From the IMG/VR virus record IMGVR_UViG_3300032242_000488, positions 103,541 through 167,540 of that record: DNA of 64,000 nt. The stretch is one strand, 5' to 3'. Numbering within the stretch: position 1 is the first letter of the stretch; each line of letters opens with the position of its first letter. A program made the translations under genes and the position numbers. Shown here piece by piece: positions 46,335-53,404 of this stretch. This DNA is from a virus. Under the pieces are notes generated by a model. It made no database searches and was not told the origin of the DNA. It was given only the letters and a program-made list of their open reading frames with translations.

Positions 46335-47198
46335 ATGAAAAAAGTAAACTACCTAAATAACAAGGATTTGTTATTAGAAATACATAGAAGTAAAAACAGT
46401 TACTCCAGTTACACTAAACTCGAATATCATCAATATGATGTTATTCTACCTAGTATAGAAAAGATTAACATTCGAACAATAGCAGAAGCCAAACGTGTTC
46501 GAGCAAAAAGACTAGGGCAACAGGCATTTGAAGCCGCTAGAGCAATTAATCCTAAATGCAAAGCCGCTGAGTTCGAAGTTGACTATAAAACTATTGAAAA
46601 ACCAGATGTAGTTTTTCGTATTATGACTTATGATCATATTCCGTTAGAACCAGGACGTAAGCGTACACCAAAAACTCTAGCTGATCATAGAGAAAAAGTT
46701 AACTTTCCTGCTTTCCAGCATTGGAAATTTGACGAAAACGATGAGCTGATCTGTGTGGGCAAGAGTCACTGGAAAGGCCCAATGAAGACTGGTAAGTTTT
46801 CAAAAGATCACGGTCAAATTACAAATACCCTAGCACGTATGTTTATCAAGTTATGTGAAAGATATGCTACTCGTGGCAACGTTCGTGGTTATACCTATAA
46901 TGACGAAATGAAGGGACAGGCTATTCTACAGCTAACACAGATTGGACTACAGTTTGATGAGTCAAAATCTGATAACCCGTTTGCCTATTTTACTGCGGCA
47001 GTGACTAATAGTTTTGTTCGAGTAATCAATATTGAAAAGAAAATGCAAAATATTCGAGACGATATTTTAGAAATGAACGGAATGAATCCAAGTTATACTA
47101 GAATGATCAATGCAGAGTACGCTAGTGCGGCCAAACGTGATGCAGATGCTAATACTGTTATCCCGGTTGGCGACGTTGAAGTTGACCCTGCAGAGTAA
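46335..47198 (+). CDS. 55: Late transcription sigma factor gp55-like, 287 aa
   Basis: T4 gp55 directs host RNA polymerase to late promoters. The N-terminal YLNNKDLL matches T4 YVNNKELL, and the sigma region 2-like part is clear at about 165-250: MFIKLCERYATRGNVRGYTY, DEMKGQAILQLTQIGLQFDE, NPFAYFTAAVTNSFVRVIN, KKMQNIRDD. T4 gp55 is 185 aa; here about 100 extra residues (roughly 40-160, including PGRKRTPKTLADHR and FPAFQHWKFDENDELI) separate the two conserved parts. The late-promoter elements found across the window fit with this factor. It is driven by an early-type promoter. Confidence 0.85.
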   Translation: MKKVNYLNNKDLLLEIHRSKNSYSSYTKLEYHQYDVILPSIEKINIRTIAEAKRVRAKRLGQQAFEAARAINPKCKAAEFEVDYKTIEKPDVVFRIMTYDHIPLEPGRKRTPKTLADHREKVNFPAFQHWKFDENDELICVGKSHWKGPMKTGKFSKDHGQITNTLARMFIKLCERYATRGNVRGYTYNDEMKGQAILQLTQIGLQFDESKSDNPFAYFTAAVTNSFVRVINIEKKMQNIRDDILEMNGMNPSYTRMINAEYASAAKRDADANTVIPVGDVEVDPAE

Positions 47199-47211
47199 TT
47201 TCTGTTATAAT
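47182..47211 (+). promoter_or_regulatory. Sigma70-like promoter for gp47/gp46
   Basis: TTGACC at 47182-47187, 18-bp spacer, TATAAT at 47206-47211, located over the end of gp55 and 16 bp before the gp47 start. The short leader includes AAAAAGGATTAGA as ribosome site. Confidence 0.6.
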
Positions 47212-47227
47212 AGAAAAAAGGATTAGA

Positions 47228-48232
47228 ATGTTTAAAAAAGTTGCTTGTTTTACTGACATACACTTTGGATTAAAATCAAATAGCGCCACTCACAATCAAG
47301 ACTGCGAAGATTTTGTAGACTGGTTTATTGCGGAAGCCAAAGCGGCTGGCTGTGAAACTGGTATATTTCTAGGTGACTGGCATCATAATCGTAATAGTTT
47401 GAACATCACTACTATGGATTATACTCTGCGTAGTCTAGAAAAGCTGGGCAAAGCATTTGATAACTTCTATTTCTTTCCAGGCAATCACGACTTGTACTAT
47501 AAAGACAAGCGTGATATTCATTCTGTTGAGTTTGGCAAGTATGTTCCGGGTATTACTGTAGTCAACGAGATTACAACAATAGGCGATACTACTCTAGTGC
47601 CGTGGCTAGTAGGTGACGAATGGAAAAAGATGGAGAAACTAAAGAGTCGTTATGTCTTTGGTCACTTTGAACTTCCTTTATTTTATATGAATGCCATGAT
47701 ACAGATGCCTGATCACGGTGAACTACAGGGAACACATTTTAAAAATCCTGAATATGTATTCTCGGGGCACTTTCACAAACGACAAGCTAAAGAAAATATT
47801 GTCTATATTGGCAATGCATTTCCGCACAACTATGCAGATGCATGGGATGACGATCGCGGTATGATGATTCTTGAACACGGTAATAAGCCAGAATATCGTA
47901 TATGGCCCGATGCTCCCAAGTTTAAAACAGTTAAACTAAGTCAACTTATTGATGATGCTGAAACACTAATCAAATCTAAGAGTTATTTCCGTGTAGGTAT
48001 CGATATTCCTATCAGTTACGAGGAAGCAAGTTTTATTAAAGAAACATTCCTGGCTCAATATGACATTAGAGAGCTTACACTTATTCCAGAAAAGAAAGAT
48101 GTTGAGATCAATAACGATTTAGATGTTGAGCATTTTGAATCAGTTGATCAAATTGTCAGCAGTCAGCTGGCTACTATTCAGAGCGACAGCTTTGATCCCA
48201 AAGTATTGCTAGCGATCTATAATAACCTATGA
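47228..48232 (+). CDS. 47: Recombination nuclease subunit gp47-like (SbcD/Mre11 family)
   Basis: Calcineurin-like phosphoesterase that works with gp46 in double-strand end processing. All metal-site motifs are visible in order: CFTDIHFGL (Asp/His), LGDWHHNRN, FPGNHDLYYK, VFGHFELP, and FSGHFHKRQ. The length of 334 aa matches T4 gp47 (339). It overlaps gp46 by 4 nt (ATGA), so the two subunits are co-translated. Confidence 0.95.
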   Translation: MFKKVACFTDIHFGLKSNSATHNQDCEDFVDWFIAEAKAAGCETGIFLGDWHHNRNSLNITTMDYTLRSLEKLGKAFDNFYFFPGNHDLYYKDKRDIHSVEFGKYVPGITVVNEITTIGDTTLVPWLVGDEWKKMEKLKSRYVFGHFELPLFYMNAMIQMPDHGELQGTHFKNPEYVFSGHFHKRQAKENIVYIGNAFPHNYADAWDDDRGMMILEHGNKPEYRIWPDAPKFKTVKLSQLIDDAETLIKSKSYFRVGIDIPISYEEASFIKETFLAQYDIRELTLIPEKKDVEINNDLDVEHFESVDQIVSSQLATIQSDSFDPKVLLAIYNNL

Positions 48233-50001
48233 TAAAAATAAAAGACCTAACAGTTAAAAACTTTATGAGCGTAGGTAATGCTACGCAGGCAGTGAACTTT
48301 CAGAAAGGACATCTTACGCTTGTCTTAGGTGAGAACCTAGATCAAGGTGGAGATGATAGCGGAAGTCGTAATGGTACAGGTAAAACTACCATTGTTAACG
48401 CACTTAGCTATGCTATATTTGGCAATGCGCTGACTAACATTAAGAAAGATAACTTGATCAACAAGATCAATAGCAAGAACATGCTAGTTACTGTTGAGTT
48501 TGAAAAAGACGGCATATTATACAAGATTGAACGCGGTCGTAAGCCCAACATTCTTAAGTTTTATATTGACAATCAAGAACAAGAAGCCGCAGATGACGGG
48601 CAGGGCGATAGTCGCGAAACGCAAAAAGACATTGATACACTACTAGGTATGAGTCACGATATGTTCAAGCATATTGTAGCCTTAAACACCTATACAGAGC
48701 CTTTCTTATCTATGAAAGCCAACGACCAACGTGCTATTATTGAGCAGTTGTTGGGTATTACTATTCTTAGCGAAAAGGCAGAAGCACTTAAAGAACAGAT
48801 CCGTATTAGTAAAGATGAAGTAGTTCAGGAAGGTGCTCGCATTGAAGCTATCAAACGTTCTAACGAGCGTATCCAAGAAAGCATTAACAGCCTTAAACTT
48901 AAACAAAGCATGTGGCAAAAGAATCGTGATAGCGATGTCAAGAAAATTGAATCTGCTATTGCAGAGCTTGCACAAGTTGATATTGACGCAGAAATTGTTC
49001 AACATGAAAAATTAAAAGTCTATGATGAGCAAGCGGCACTGATTAAAAGCCTTAATAAAGAACGTGCCACCCTTGAAACTGCTTTAATGCAAGCAGACAA
49101 GGCTGTTAAGAAGTATCAAAAAGAAATTGCACAGCTAGAAGCCAATAAATGTCCAAGTTGTGACCAAGAACTACATGATCACAAACATGATGAAATGAAA
49201 AAGCTAGCAGAGAAAAACCTTGCTGATTCAGATACATACATGTCCAAGGTAGCAGAAGACTTAGAAGTGTTAGTTACAGAATTAGAAGCAATTGGAGACA
49301 TTAATGGTCGACCAAAAACATTCTACGACACACTAAGTGAAGCATTTAATCACAGAACAAATTTAGAAAGTCTTGGTATCCAGTTGAAAAACAGACAAGA
49401 AGAAGTGGACACATACCAAGAACAAATTACAGAGCTAGAACAAACAGCTCTACAAGAGATCAACTGGGACACAGTCAACAGTTTAAATCTAATGAAAGAA
49501 CATCAGGAGTTTCTATTGAAGCTTCTAACAAGTAAAGACTCGTTTATTCGTAAGAAGATCATTGATCAGAATCTTGCTTACTTGAATAATCGACTAACCT
49601 ATTACCTTGATAAGGTGGGTCTACCTCACACCGTTGTATTCCAAAATGACCTAACGGTAGAAATAACCCAACTCGGGCAAGATCTCGACTTTGATAACTT
49701 GTCACGAGGAGAAAGGAATCGCTTGATCTTAGGATTGTCATGGGCGTTCCGTGATGTTTGGGAGTCGTTATATCAGAACATCAATCTCTTATTCATAGAT
49801 GAACTTATTGATTCCGGCATGGATGCTAACGGAGTTGAAAACTCTATTGGTATTCTTAAAAAGATGGCTCGGGAACGTAATAAGAACATTTATCTAATCT
49901 CTCATAGGGACGAATTAGTGGGTCGAGTGAACAACGTGCTCAAGGTAATCAAAGAAAATGGCTTTACGTCTTATGCAAATGACGTTGAGATCTATGAGTG
50001 A
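48229..50001 (+). CDS. 46: Recombination ATPase subunit gp46-like (SbcC/Rad50 family)
   Basis: ABC-type ATPase partner of gp47. Walker A is GSRNGTGKTT at about 45-54, with the zinc hook CPSC at 308-311 in the middle of the coiled coil. The signature motif LSRGERNRL lies near 491, followed by Walker B LLFIDELIDSGMD and the ISHRDEL switch region. The length of 590 aa is near T4 gp46 (560). The domain order (ATPase half, coil, hook, coil, ATPase half) is complete. Confidence 0.95.
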   Translation: MIKIKDLTVKNFMSVGNATQAVNFQKGHLTLVLGENLDQGGDDSGSRNGTGKTTIVNALSYAIFGNALTNIKKDNLINKINSKNMLVTVEFEKDGILYKIERGRKPNILKFYIDNQEQEAADDGQGDSRETQKDIDTLLGMSHDMFKHIVALNTYTEPFLSMKANDQRAIIEQLLGITILSEKAEALKEQIRISKDEVVQEGARIEAIKRSNERIQESINSLKLKQSMWQKNRDSDVKKIESAIAELAQVDIDAEIVQHEKLKVYDEQAALIKSLNKERATLETALMQADKAVKKYQKEIAQLEANKCPSCDQELHDHKHDEMKKLAEKNLADSDTYMSKVAEDLEVLVTELEAIGDINGRPKTFYDTLSEAFNHRTNLESLGIQLKNRQEEVDTYQEQITELEQTALQEINWDTVNSLNLMKEHQEFLLKLLTSKDSFIRKKIIDQNLAYLNNRLTYYLDKVGLPHTVVFQNDLTVEITQLGQDLDFDNLSRGERNRLILGLSWAFRDVWESLYQNINLLFIDELIDSGMDANGVENSIGILKKMARERNKNIYLISHRDELVGRVNNVLKVIKENGFTSYANDVEIYE

Positions 50002-50224
50002 TATTGATACACACGAGCTACTGATTAGAGAATTCATGGAGTACGCCAAGTGGAGTACTCGATTTGAGATACATGGATATAAAGAAAGTGCTGTTAAGGC
50101 ACGAGTAGCTCTAGGCGAAATAAGAAGGCTAATAATGATTAGGCGAGCAGAAATACAGGCAAAGAAAAATCTAATACACGGAATCCAAAAAGACGACCCA
50201 GAAGAGGCTAGTGACGATAACTAG
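49994..50224 (+). CDS. Hypothetical basic helical protein, 76 aa
   Basis: The start is set at ATG 49994, overlapping the gp46 stop by 8 nt; an in-frame start 36 nt earlier lies deeper inside gp46. The protein is mainly helical, with a basic central stretch (KARVALGEIRRLIMIRRAEI) and an acidic tail (DPEEASDDN). Placement at the end of the gp47-gp46 operon suggests a linked role in DNA processing. The family is not recognised. Confidence 0.6.
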   Translation: MSDIDTHELLIREFMEYAKWSTRFEIHGYKESAVKARVALGEIRRLIMIRRAEIQAKKNLIHGIQKDDPEEASDDN

Positions 50225-50227
50225 TTG

Positions 50228-50656
50228 ATGCAATGGACTTATCAGAATACTATAGTTGAAGAACTACCCGAAACCTGCGTGGGTTTTGTGTATCTGATAA
50301 CAAATAACATCACTGGAAGAAAATACATAGGCAAGAAACTTGCAAAGTTTGCGAAAACCACCTACAAAATGGTTAAACTCAAAAACGGAAACAAGAAAAA
50401 GAAAAAGATTAGAAGCAAGATCGATTCGGACTGGCGTGACTATTACGGATCAAGCGATGCACTAACCAAAGACATAGACACACTAGGCAAAGAAAACTTC
50501 TCCAGAGAAATACTATACTATTGCACATCAAAAGCAGAATGCTCATACATCGAGGCCCGAGAACAATTTACACATAAAGTTCTAGAATCAGCAGATTATT
50601 ATAACGGACACATTGCTGTTCGTGTACACGGCTCACATATCTTCAAAAAATCTTAG
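50228..50656 (+). CDS. GIY-YIG endonuclease (homing-type candidate), 142 aa
   Basis: GIY-YIG fold: VYLITN stands in for the GIY strand, RKYIGKK holds the YIG strand, and YIEAREQF in the last helix carries the expected catalytic Glu. A Lys-rich insertion (LKNGNKKKKKIRSK) lies between, and WRDYYGSSDAL is typical of phage versions. ATG 50228 is chosen over a TTG one codon earlier. The gene is followed by a hairpin-rich non-coding region with no interrupted host gene around it. It could be a free-standing homing endonuclease or a phage nuclease. Confidence 0.8.
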   Translation: MQWTYQNTIVEELPETCVGFVYLITNNITGRKYIGKKLAKFAKTTYKMVKLKNGNKKKKKIRSKIDSDWRDYYGSSDALTKDIDTLGKENFSREILYYCTSKAECSYIEAREQFTHKVLESADYYNGHIAVRVHGSHIFKKS

Positions 50657-51125
50657 GCAGTATCAGCGGAAATAGCAAGCGTCAGCTAACATCAGACGCC
50701 CGGACACCTGGATCTCGGATCGCAGGGAGGGAAACATCTCTAGCCGCAGGAGTACTCAGCAACTATCCTTAACAGGACGATGATCGCAAATGCCGCGGTT
50801 TTGCTGTTATAAAAATTAAAGGCAAGAAGGAAGGGAGAAATACCCTACGTTTAAGCATATGTTAGCGTATATACTTAAACCGCCGTTGTGATAAAGACTC
50901 TGCTCGTGGTACCGGACAACCGCCACTGTAACGCAGTAACGCTAGTGTGACATGTTCAACTCAGATAATGTCGTTAGAATCTTTGCCCTGCCTGGGCAAA
51001 GTGTGACTGAACAATCTAGATAATATCTTAAGTGCTTCGCACTAAATCATAAGTACACAATAAGAAAGAAGAAGAATAGTGTGAGCGAAAGCGAAACACA
51101 GATGAACGTAGTTCATCTACATGCA
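50657..51125 (+). ncRNA. Structured non-coding RNA candidate (hairpin-rich gap)
   Basis: The only stretch over 300 bases without a plausible gene. Hairpins on the plus strand: 50679-50699 (GCGTC/GACGC); 50832-50846 (AGGG/CCCT); 50849-50880, a 12-bp stem with one mismatch and an 8-nt loop; 50885-50889 with 50916-50920; 50981-51001 (CTTTGCCC/GGGCAAAG, perfect), nested in a longer pairing of 50953-50963 with 51004-51013; 51031-51043 (AGTGC, loop TTC, GCACT); a GAAA-capped stem near 51085-51092; and 51100-51118 (perfect 8 bp, loop GTA). An extended -10-like TGTTATAAA at 50805-50813 could start transcription. It fits neither tRNA, tmRNA nor a complete group I or II intron. The strand is inferred from neighbours. 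Confidence 0.45.
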
Positions 51126-51131
51126 TCCCGA

Positions 51132-51140
51132 TATAAATAC
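51132..51140 (+). promoter_or_regulatory. Late promoter (TATAAATAC, full T4 core)
   Basis: Perfect TATAAATAC, 24 bp upstream of the ATG at 51165 and directly after the non-coding region. Confidence 0.8.
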
Positions 51141-51164
51141 ACATAACTGTTTAGGAATACGAAT

Positions 51165-52250
51165 ATGAAACTATACGAAGTTCTATTAGAAGATAAGAAA
51201 CAAGTGCAAGAAGCACCTATGGGTATGCTGAATACTCTAGGTAATAAAGCTATGTCTAAATTAGGTAATGCTCGAGCTACGGGTAGACTTAGTACAGGTG
51301 CATTAGCTAATCAACTTCACAAAGAGTTTCAAACATATTTAGGTAAAACTGGGCGTGAAGCTACTAAAGATGCTGTTATGGGTTTCTTATCTAGTAAGGG
51401 ATATCCTACACAAGGTGCCGCTACTATTATTAATACTGCACTAAAAGGTGCGGCAAATGCACCTGCTGGCCCATTAGCTAATATGAAAAACACTGCTCGA
51501 GGACTTGCTGGTAAAGCTAAAGATGCAATGGTCAAACAAGCGGGCAACATAGCAGACAAACTAAAACCTGGACTTAAAGCTACCCCTATTGGTCCAGATA
51601 ATGGTGAAGAGCCAACATTGAAACCTGACACCCCAACAACTACTACCTCTGCTGATACTACGGCACCTGCCAAAACAAGCGGCAGTTATAATAATCAATT
51701 AGGCGGAACTCGTACCTATAGCCAGTCTGTAGGTAATGGTGGTGCAGATTATAACTATCAAAATCTAAGTAAGAAACTGCCAAACAAAGATGTAGATACA
51801 GTTCCAAATACTACTAATCCTACAACAACTAAAAAACCTGAAGAAGAACTACCTGGATATCTACAAAGTAAACTCCAAGGTCGCAAGACTGTTAGTGCTG
51901 GAAAAGTCAATCGTGGCAACGCATTAAAAGAAGCAGGTCCTGGTGTTTTACCACAAAATATTATTGACAAAGCTATACTCAAGGCTGCTCAAGAAGCAGA
52001 GATCTTAAACAATAAACAAGGCAAACAGTCTACACAGCAAACTAAATCGGCTAATTTATCTGGTGGTGCTCCTACTGATACAGATGGTGACGGTGATATT
52101 GATGCTACAGATACTGCTAAATCTTCATCAGGTGGTGGATTTGGTGCTGGGCTTAAGAAAGGTTTTGCTGGTAAAGCTAAAACAAGTCCGGATCTTGCAG
52201 AATTAGAACAGCGTATTGCGGCAATTGAAAAGAAAGTTGGACTAGCTTAA
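51165..52250 (+). CDS. Late protein of unknown function, 361 aa, with Ca-binding-like loop
   Basis: Expressed from a perfect late promoter, so probably a virion or assembly protein. The N-terminus (MKLYEVLLED) is a type seen on other phage structural proteins. The N-terminal third looks helical (LANQLHKEFQTYLGKTGREA). The centre is low-complexity Thr/Pro/Ala/Asn. Residues ~303-316 (DTDGDGDIDATD) match the calcium-binding loop of EF-hand/dockerin type. The C-terminus is a short coiled coil (LAELEQRIAAIEKKVGLA), suggesting oligomerisation. Its stop shares TTAA with the convergent gene. The function is unknown. Confidence 0.7.
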   Translation: MKLYEVLLEDKKQVQEAPMGMLNTLGNKAMSKLGNARATGRLSTGALANQLHKEFQTYLGKTGREATKDAVMGFLSSKGYPTQGAATIINTALKGAANAPAGPLANMKNTARGLAGKAKDAMVKQAGNIADKLKPGLKATPIGPDNGEEPTLKPDTPTTTTSADTTAPAKTSGSYNNQLGGTRTYSQSVGNGGADYNYQNLSKKLPNKDVDTVPNTTNPTTTKKPEEELPGYLQSKLQGRKTVSAGKVNRGNALKEAGPGVLPQNIIDKAILKAAQEAEILNNKQGKQSTQQTKSANLSGGAPTDTDGDGDIDATDTAKSSSGGGFGAGLKKGFAGKAKTSPDLAELEQRIAAIEKKVGLA

Positions 52251-52435
52251 AAGAAAGGTAGTCCGCTTTTCTTAGTAGTTTCAAGATTGTCTTCAACAAT
52301 CTTTCCAATAATTTCTCTATCTTCAAACGTGAGATAAAATGCGTCTTCCATAGTGATCGCACCTCTCATGTACCACGCTAACTTAAATAGTTCTAATTTG
52401 AAATTTTTGGCTTCATTATCTATATGATCCACCAT
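52247..52435 (-). CDS. gp51-like/tail chaperone C-terminal frame, expressed by -1 frameshift from gp26
   Basis: As an independent ORF it encodes 62 aa from ATG 52435 (contains LFKLAWYMRGAITMEDAFYL and a helical end). The same frame is open further upstream to the slippery site at 52477-52483, adding 14 residues (RVRLFTIPLEDALR). It is in the -1 frame relative to gp26, whose stop lies just after the slip site. The fusion would be gp26 plus about 76 residues. The layout is that of tail assembly chaperones (G/GT type). No ribosome site is visible at the internal ATG. Assignment to T4 gp51 is by position and unproven. Confidence 0.75.
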   Translation of the reverse strand: MVDHIDNEAKNFKLELFKLAWYMRGAITMEDAFYLTFEDREIIGKIVEDNLETTKKSGLPFF

Positions 52436-52470
52436 CCGGAGAGCATCTTCAAGTGGTATAGTAAAGAGCC

Positions 52471-53328
52471 TTACGCGAAAAAACTTGCGGCGTCTAGTGT
52501 AATTGGAATCTCAACTATCTTAGGTGCGCCAGCGGCTTGATCTTCTTCGGTAGTTGCTATCTTTTGTACTGGGATTGCAAATTTATTTTTTTGTATTTCT
52601 AAATGATCCATAATAGCTTTGAAGAAATCTTTGTCAGCATTATCAATAAATTCTTTAATAAATTCAGGATCACTAGTTTCGCCGTCAGGCGTTACAATCT
52701 TAACCACGCTGTTAGTAACCATATCAACATTGATGTCGGTTAACTTTTTAAATGCGGCGTTAAACAACTCCATCTTTTTAGTATCTTCCATCTTGTCATC
52801 GTTGACAATGCTAAAAATACGTTGTTCTTCAAGAGTTTTGATGGCAGTTTGCGTAAACTCTTTATAGGTCAACGGTCTTACATAGGCTTTAAGATTATCA
52901 CCAATTTGAATTTCGTTGTCATACGCGGCATTTAATAATGAGTCAAGCACTAGACGTAGGTCTAATTCAAATGATCTTGAATCTTCAATAACTGGAATAG
53001 TTACAGTAATATCTAGTTTTTCACCATAAGTAGCTAGACGAATAGCAATTAAAATTGCATCCATATCTACACTTGGGATAGACCAAGCGTTCTTAATACT
53101 AGGGAAACAACTATGAATAACATCCACAGTTGCTTGTCCGTTCATTAAAGCATCAGGAGTTTTCATTACTAACTCATCCTTTGCTGTCATTGCGTAAACG
53201 GGATATTCTCCGTTTTCAGATTTCTCTAGGGTGCCTGGAGGATAAAAATTGCCACTACTGGGCAACCTAATATAAATCTTGGGCTGTCTAAAGTACTTCT
53301 TTAACGGGTTTAATGTTTGATTTTCCAC
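52471..53328 (-). CDS. 26: gp26-like baseplate hub / tail assembly protein
   Basis: Matches the T4 gp26 family (T4 baseplate protein): PKIYIRLPSSGNFYPPGTLE, KDELVMKTPDALMNG, and VDVIHSCFPSIKNAWSIPSVDMDAIL are characteristic blocks. The start is set at GTG 53328, 9 nt after GGAG; a TTG at 53343 in the same frame would overlap that ribosome site. The last codons contain T TTT TTC followed by GCG TAA, giving a -1 slip option into the adjoining frame. It is divergent from the tape-measure candidate, with a late promoter 42 bp upstream. Confidence 0.85.
   Translation of the reverse strand: MENQTLNPLKKYFRQPKIYIRLPSSGNFYPPGTLEKSENGEYPVYAMTAKDELVMKTPDALMNGQATVDVIHSCFPSIKNAWSIPSVDMDAILIAIRLATYGEKLDITVTIPVIEDSRSFELDLRLVLDSLLNAAYDNEIQIGDNLKAYVRPLTYKEFTQTAIKTLEEQRIFSIVNDDKMEDTKKMELFNAAFKKLTDINVDMVTNSVVKIVTPDGETSDPEFIKEFIDNADKDFFKAIMDHLEIQKNKFAIPVQKIATTEEDQAAGAPKIVEIPITLDAASFFA
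52477..52483 (-). other. -1 ribosomal frameshift slippery heptamer (T TTT TTC)
   Basis: On the minus strand the end of gp26 reads A AGT TTT TTC GCG TAA. T-TTT-TTC fits X-XXY-YYZ exactly in the gp26 frame, and both tRNAs can re-pair after slipping one base back. The new frame stays open for 76 codons. Only a weak short stem (GTAA with TTAC) follows within 20 nt. Confidence 0.8.
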
Positions 53329-53369
53329 AGGGTTTAACTCCAACTAAATAAAGGATATGATATCATATT

Positions 53370-53378
53370 GTATTTATA
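53370..53378 (-). promoter_or_regulatory. Late promoter (TATAAATAC) for gp26
   Basis: Minus strand reads TATATAAATACAATATG, a full T4-type core, in the divergent gap between gp26 and the tape-measure candidate. For the plus strand only a weaker CTAAATAA (53344-53351) is visible. Confidence 0.75.
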
Positions 53379-53404
53379 TACGCAGATTTAGGTGAAAAAA
53401 ATAA

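Noticed and set aside
50657-51125. Group I intron or tRNA/tmRNA gene
   Set aside because: A stretch like GGGAAACATCTCTAG and a later AGATAATGTC recall group I core pieces, but the pairing strand for the second piece is only 14 nt away and no P3/P7 layout can be built. No cloverleaf or T-arm fits on either strand.
53344-53351. CTAAATAA as a plus-strand late promoter for the tape-measure gene
   Set aside because: It matches the core only partly and lies 54 bp from the start, while a perfect element on the other strand sits in the same gap.
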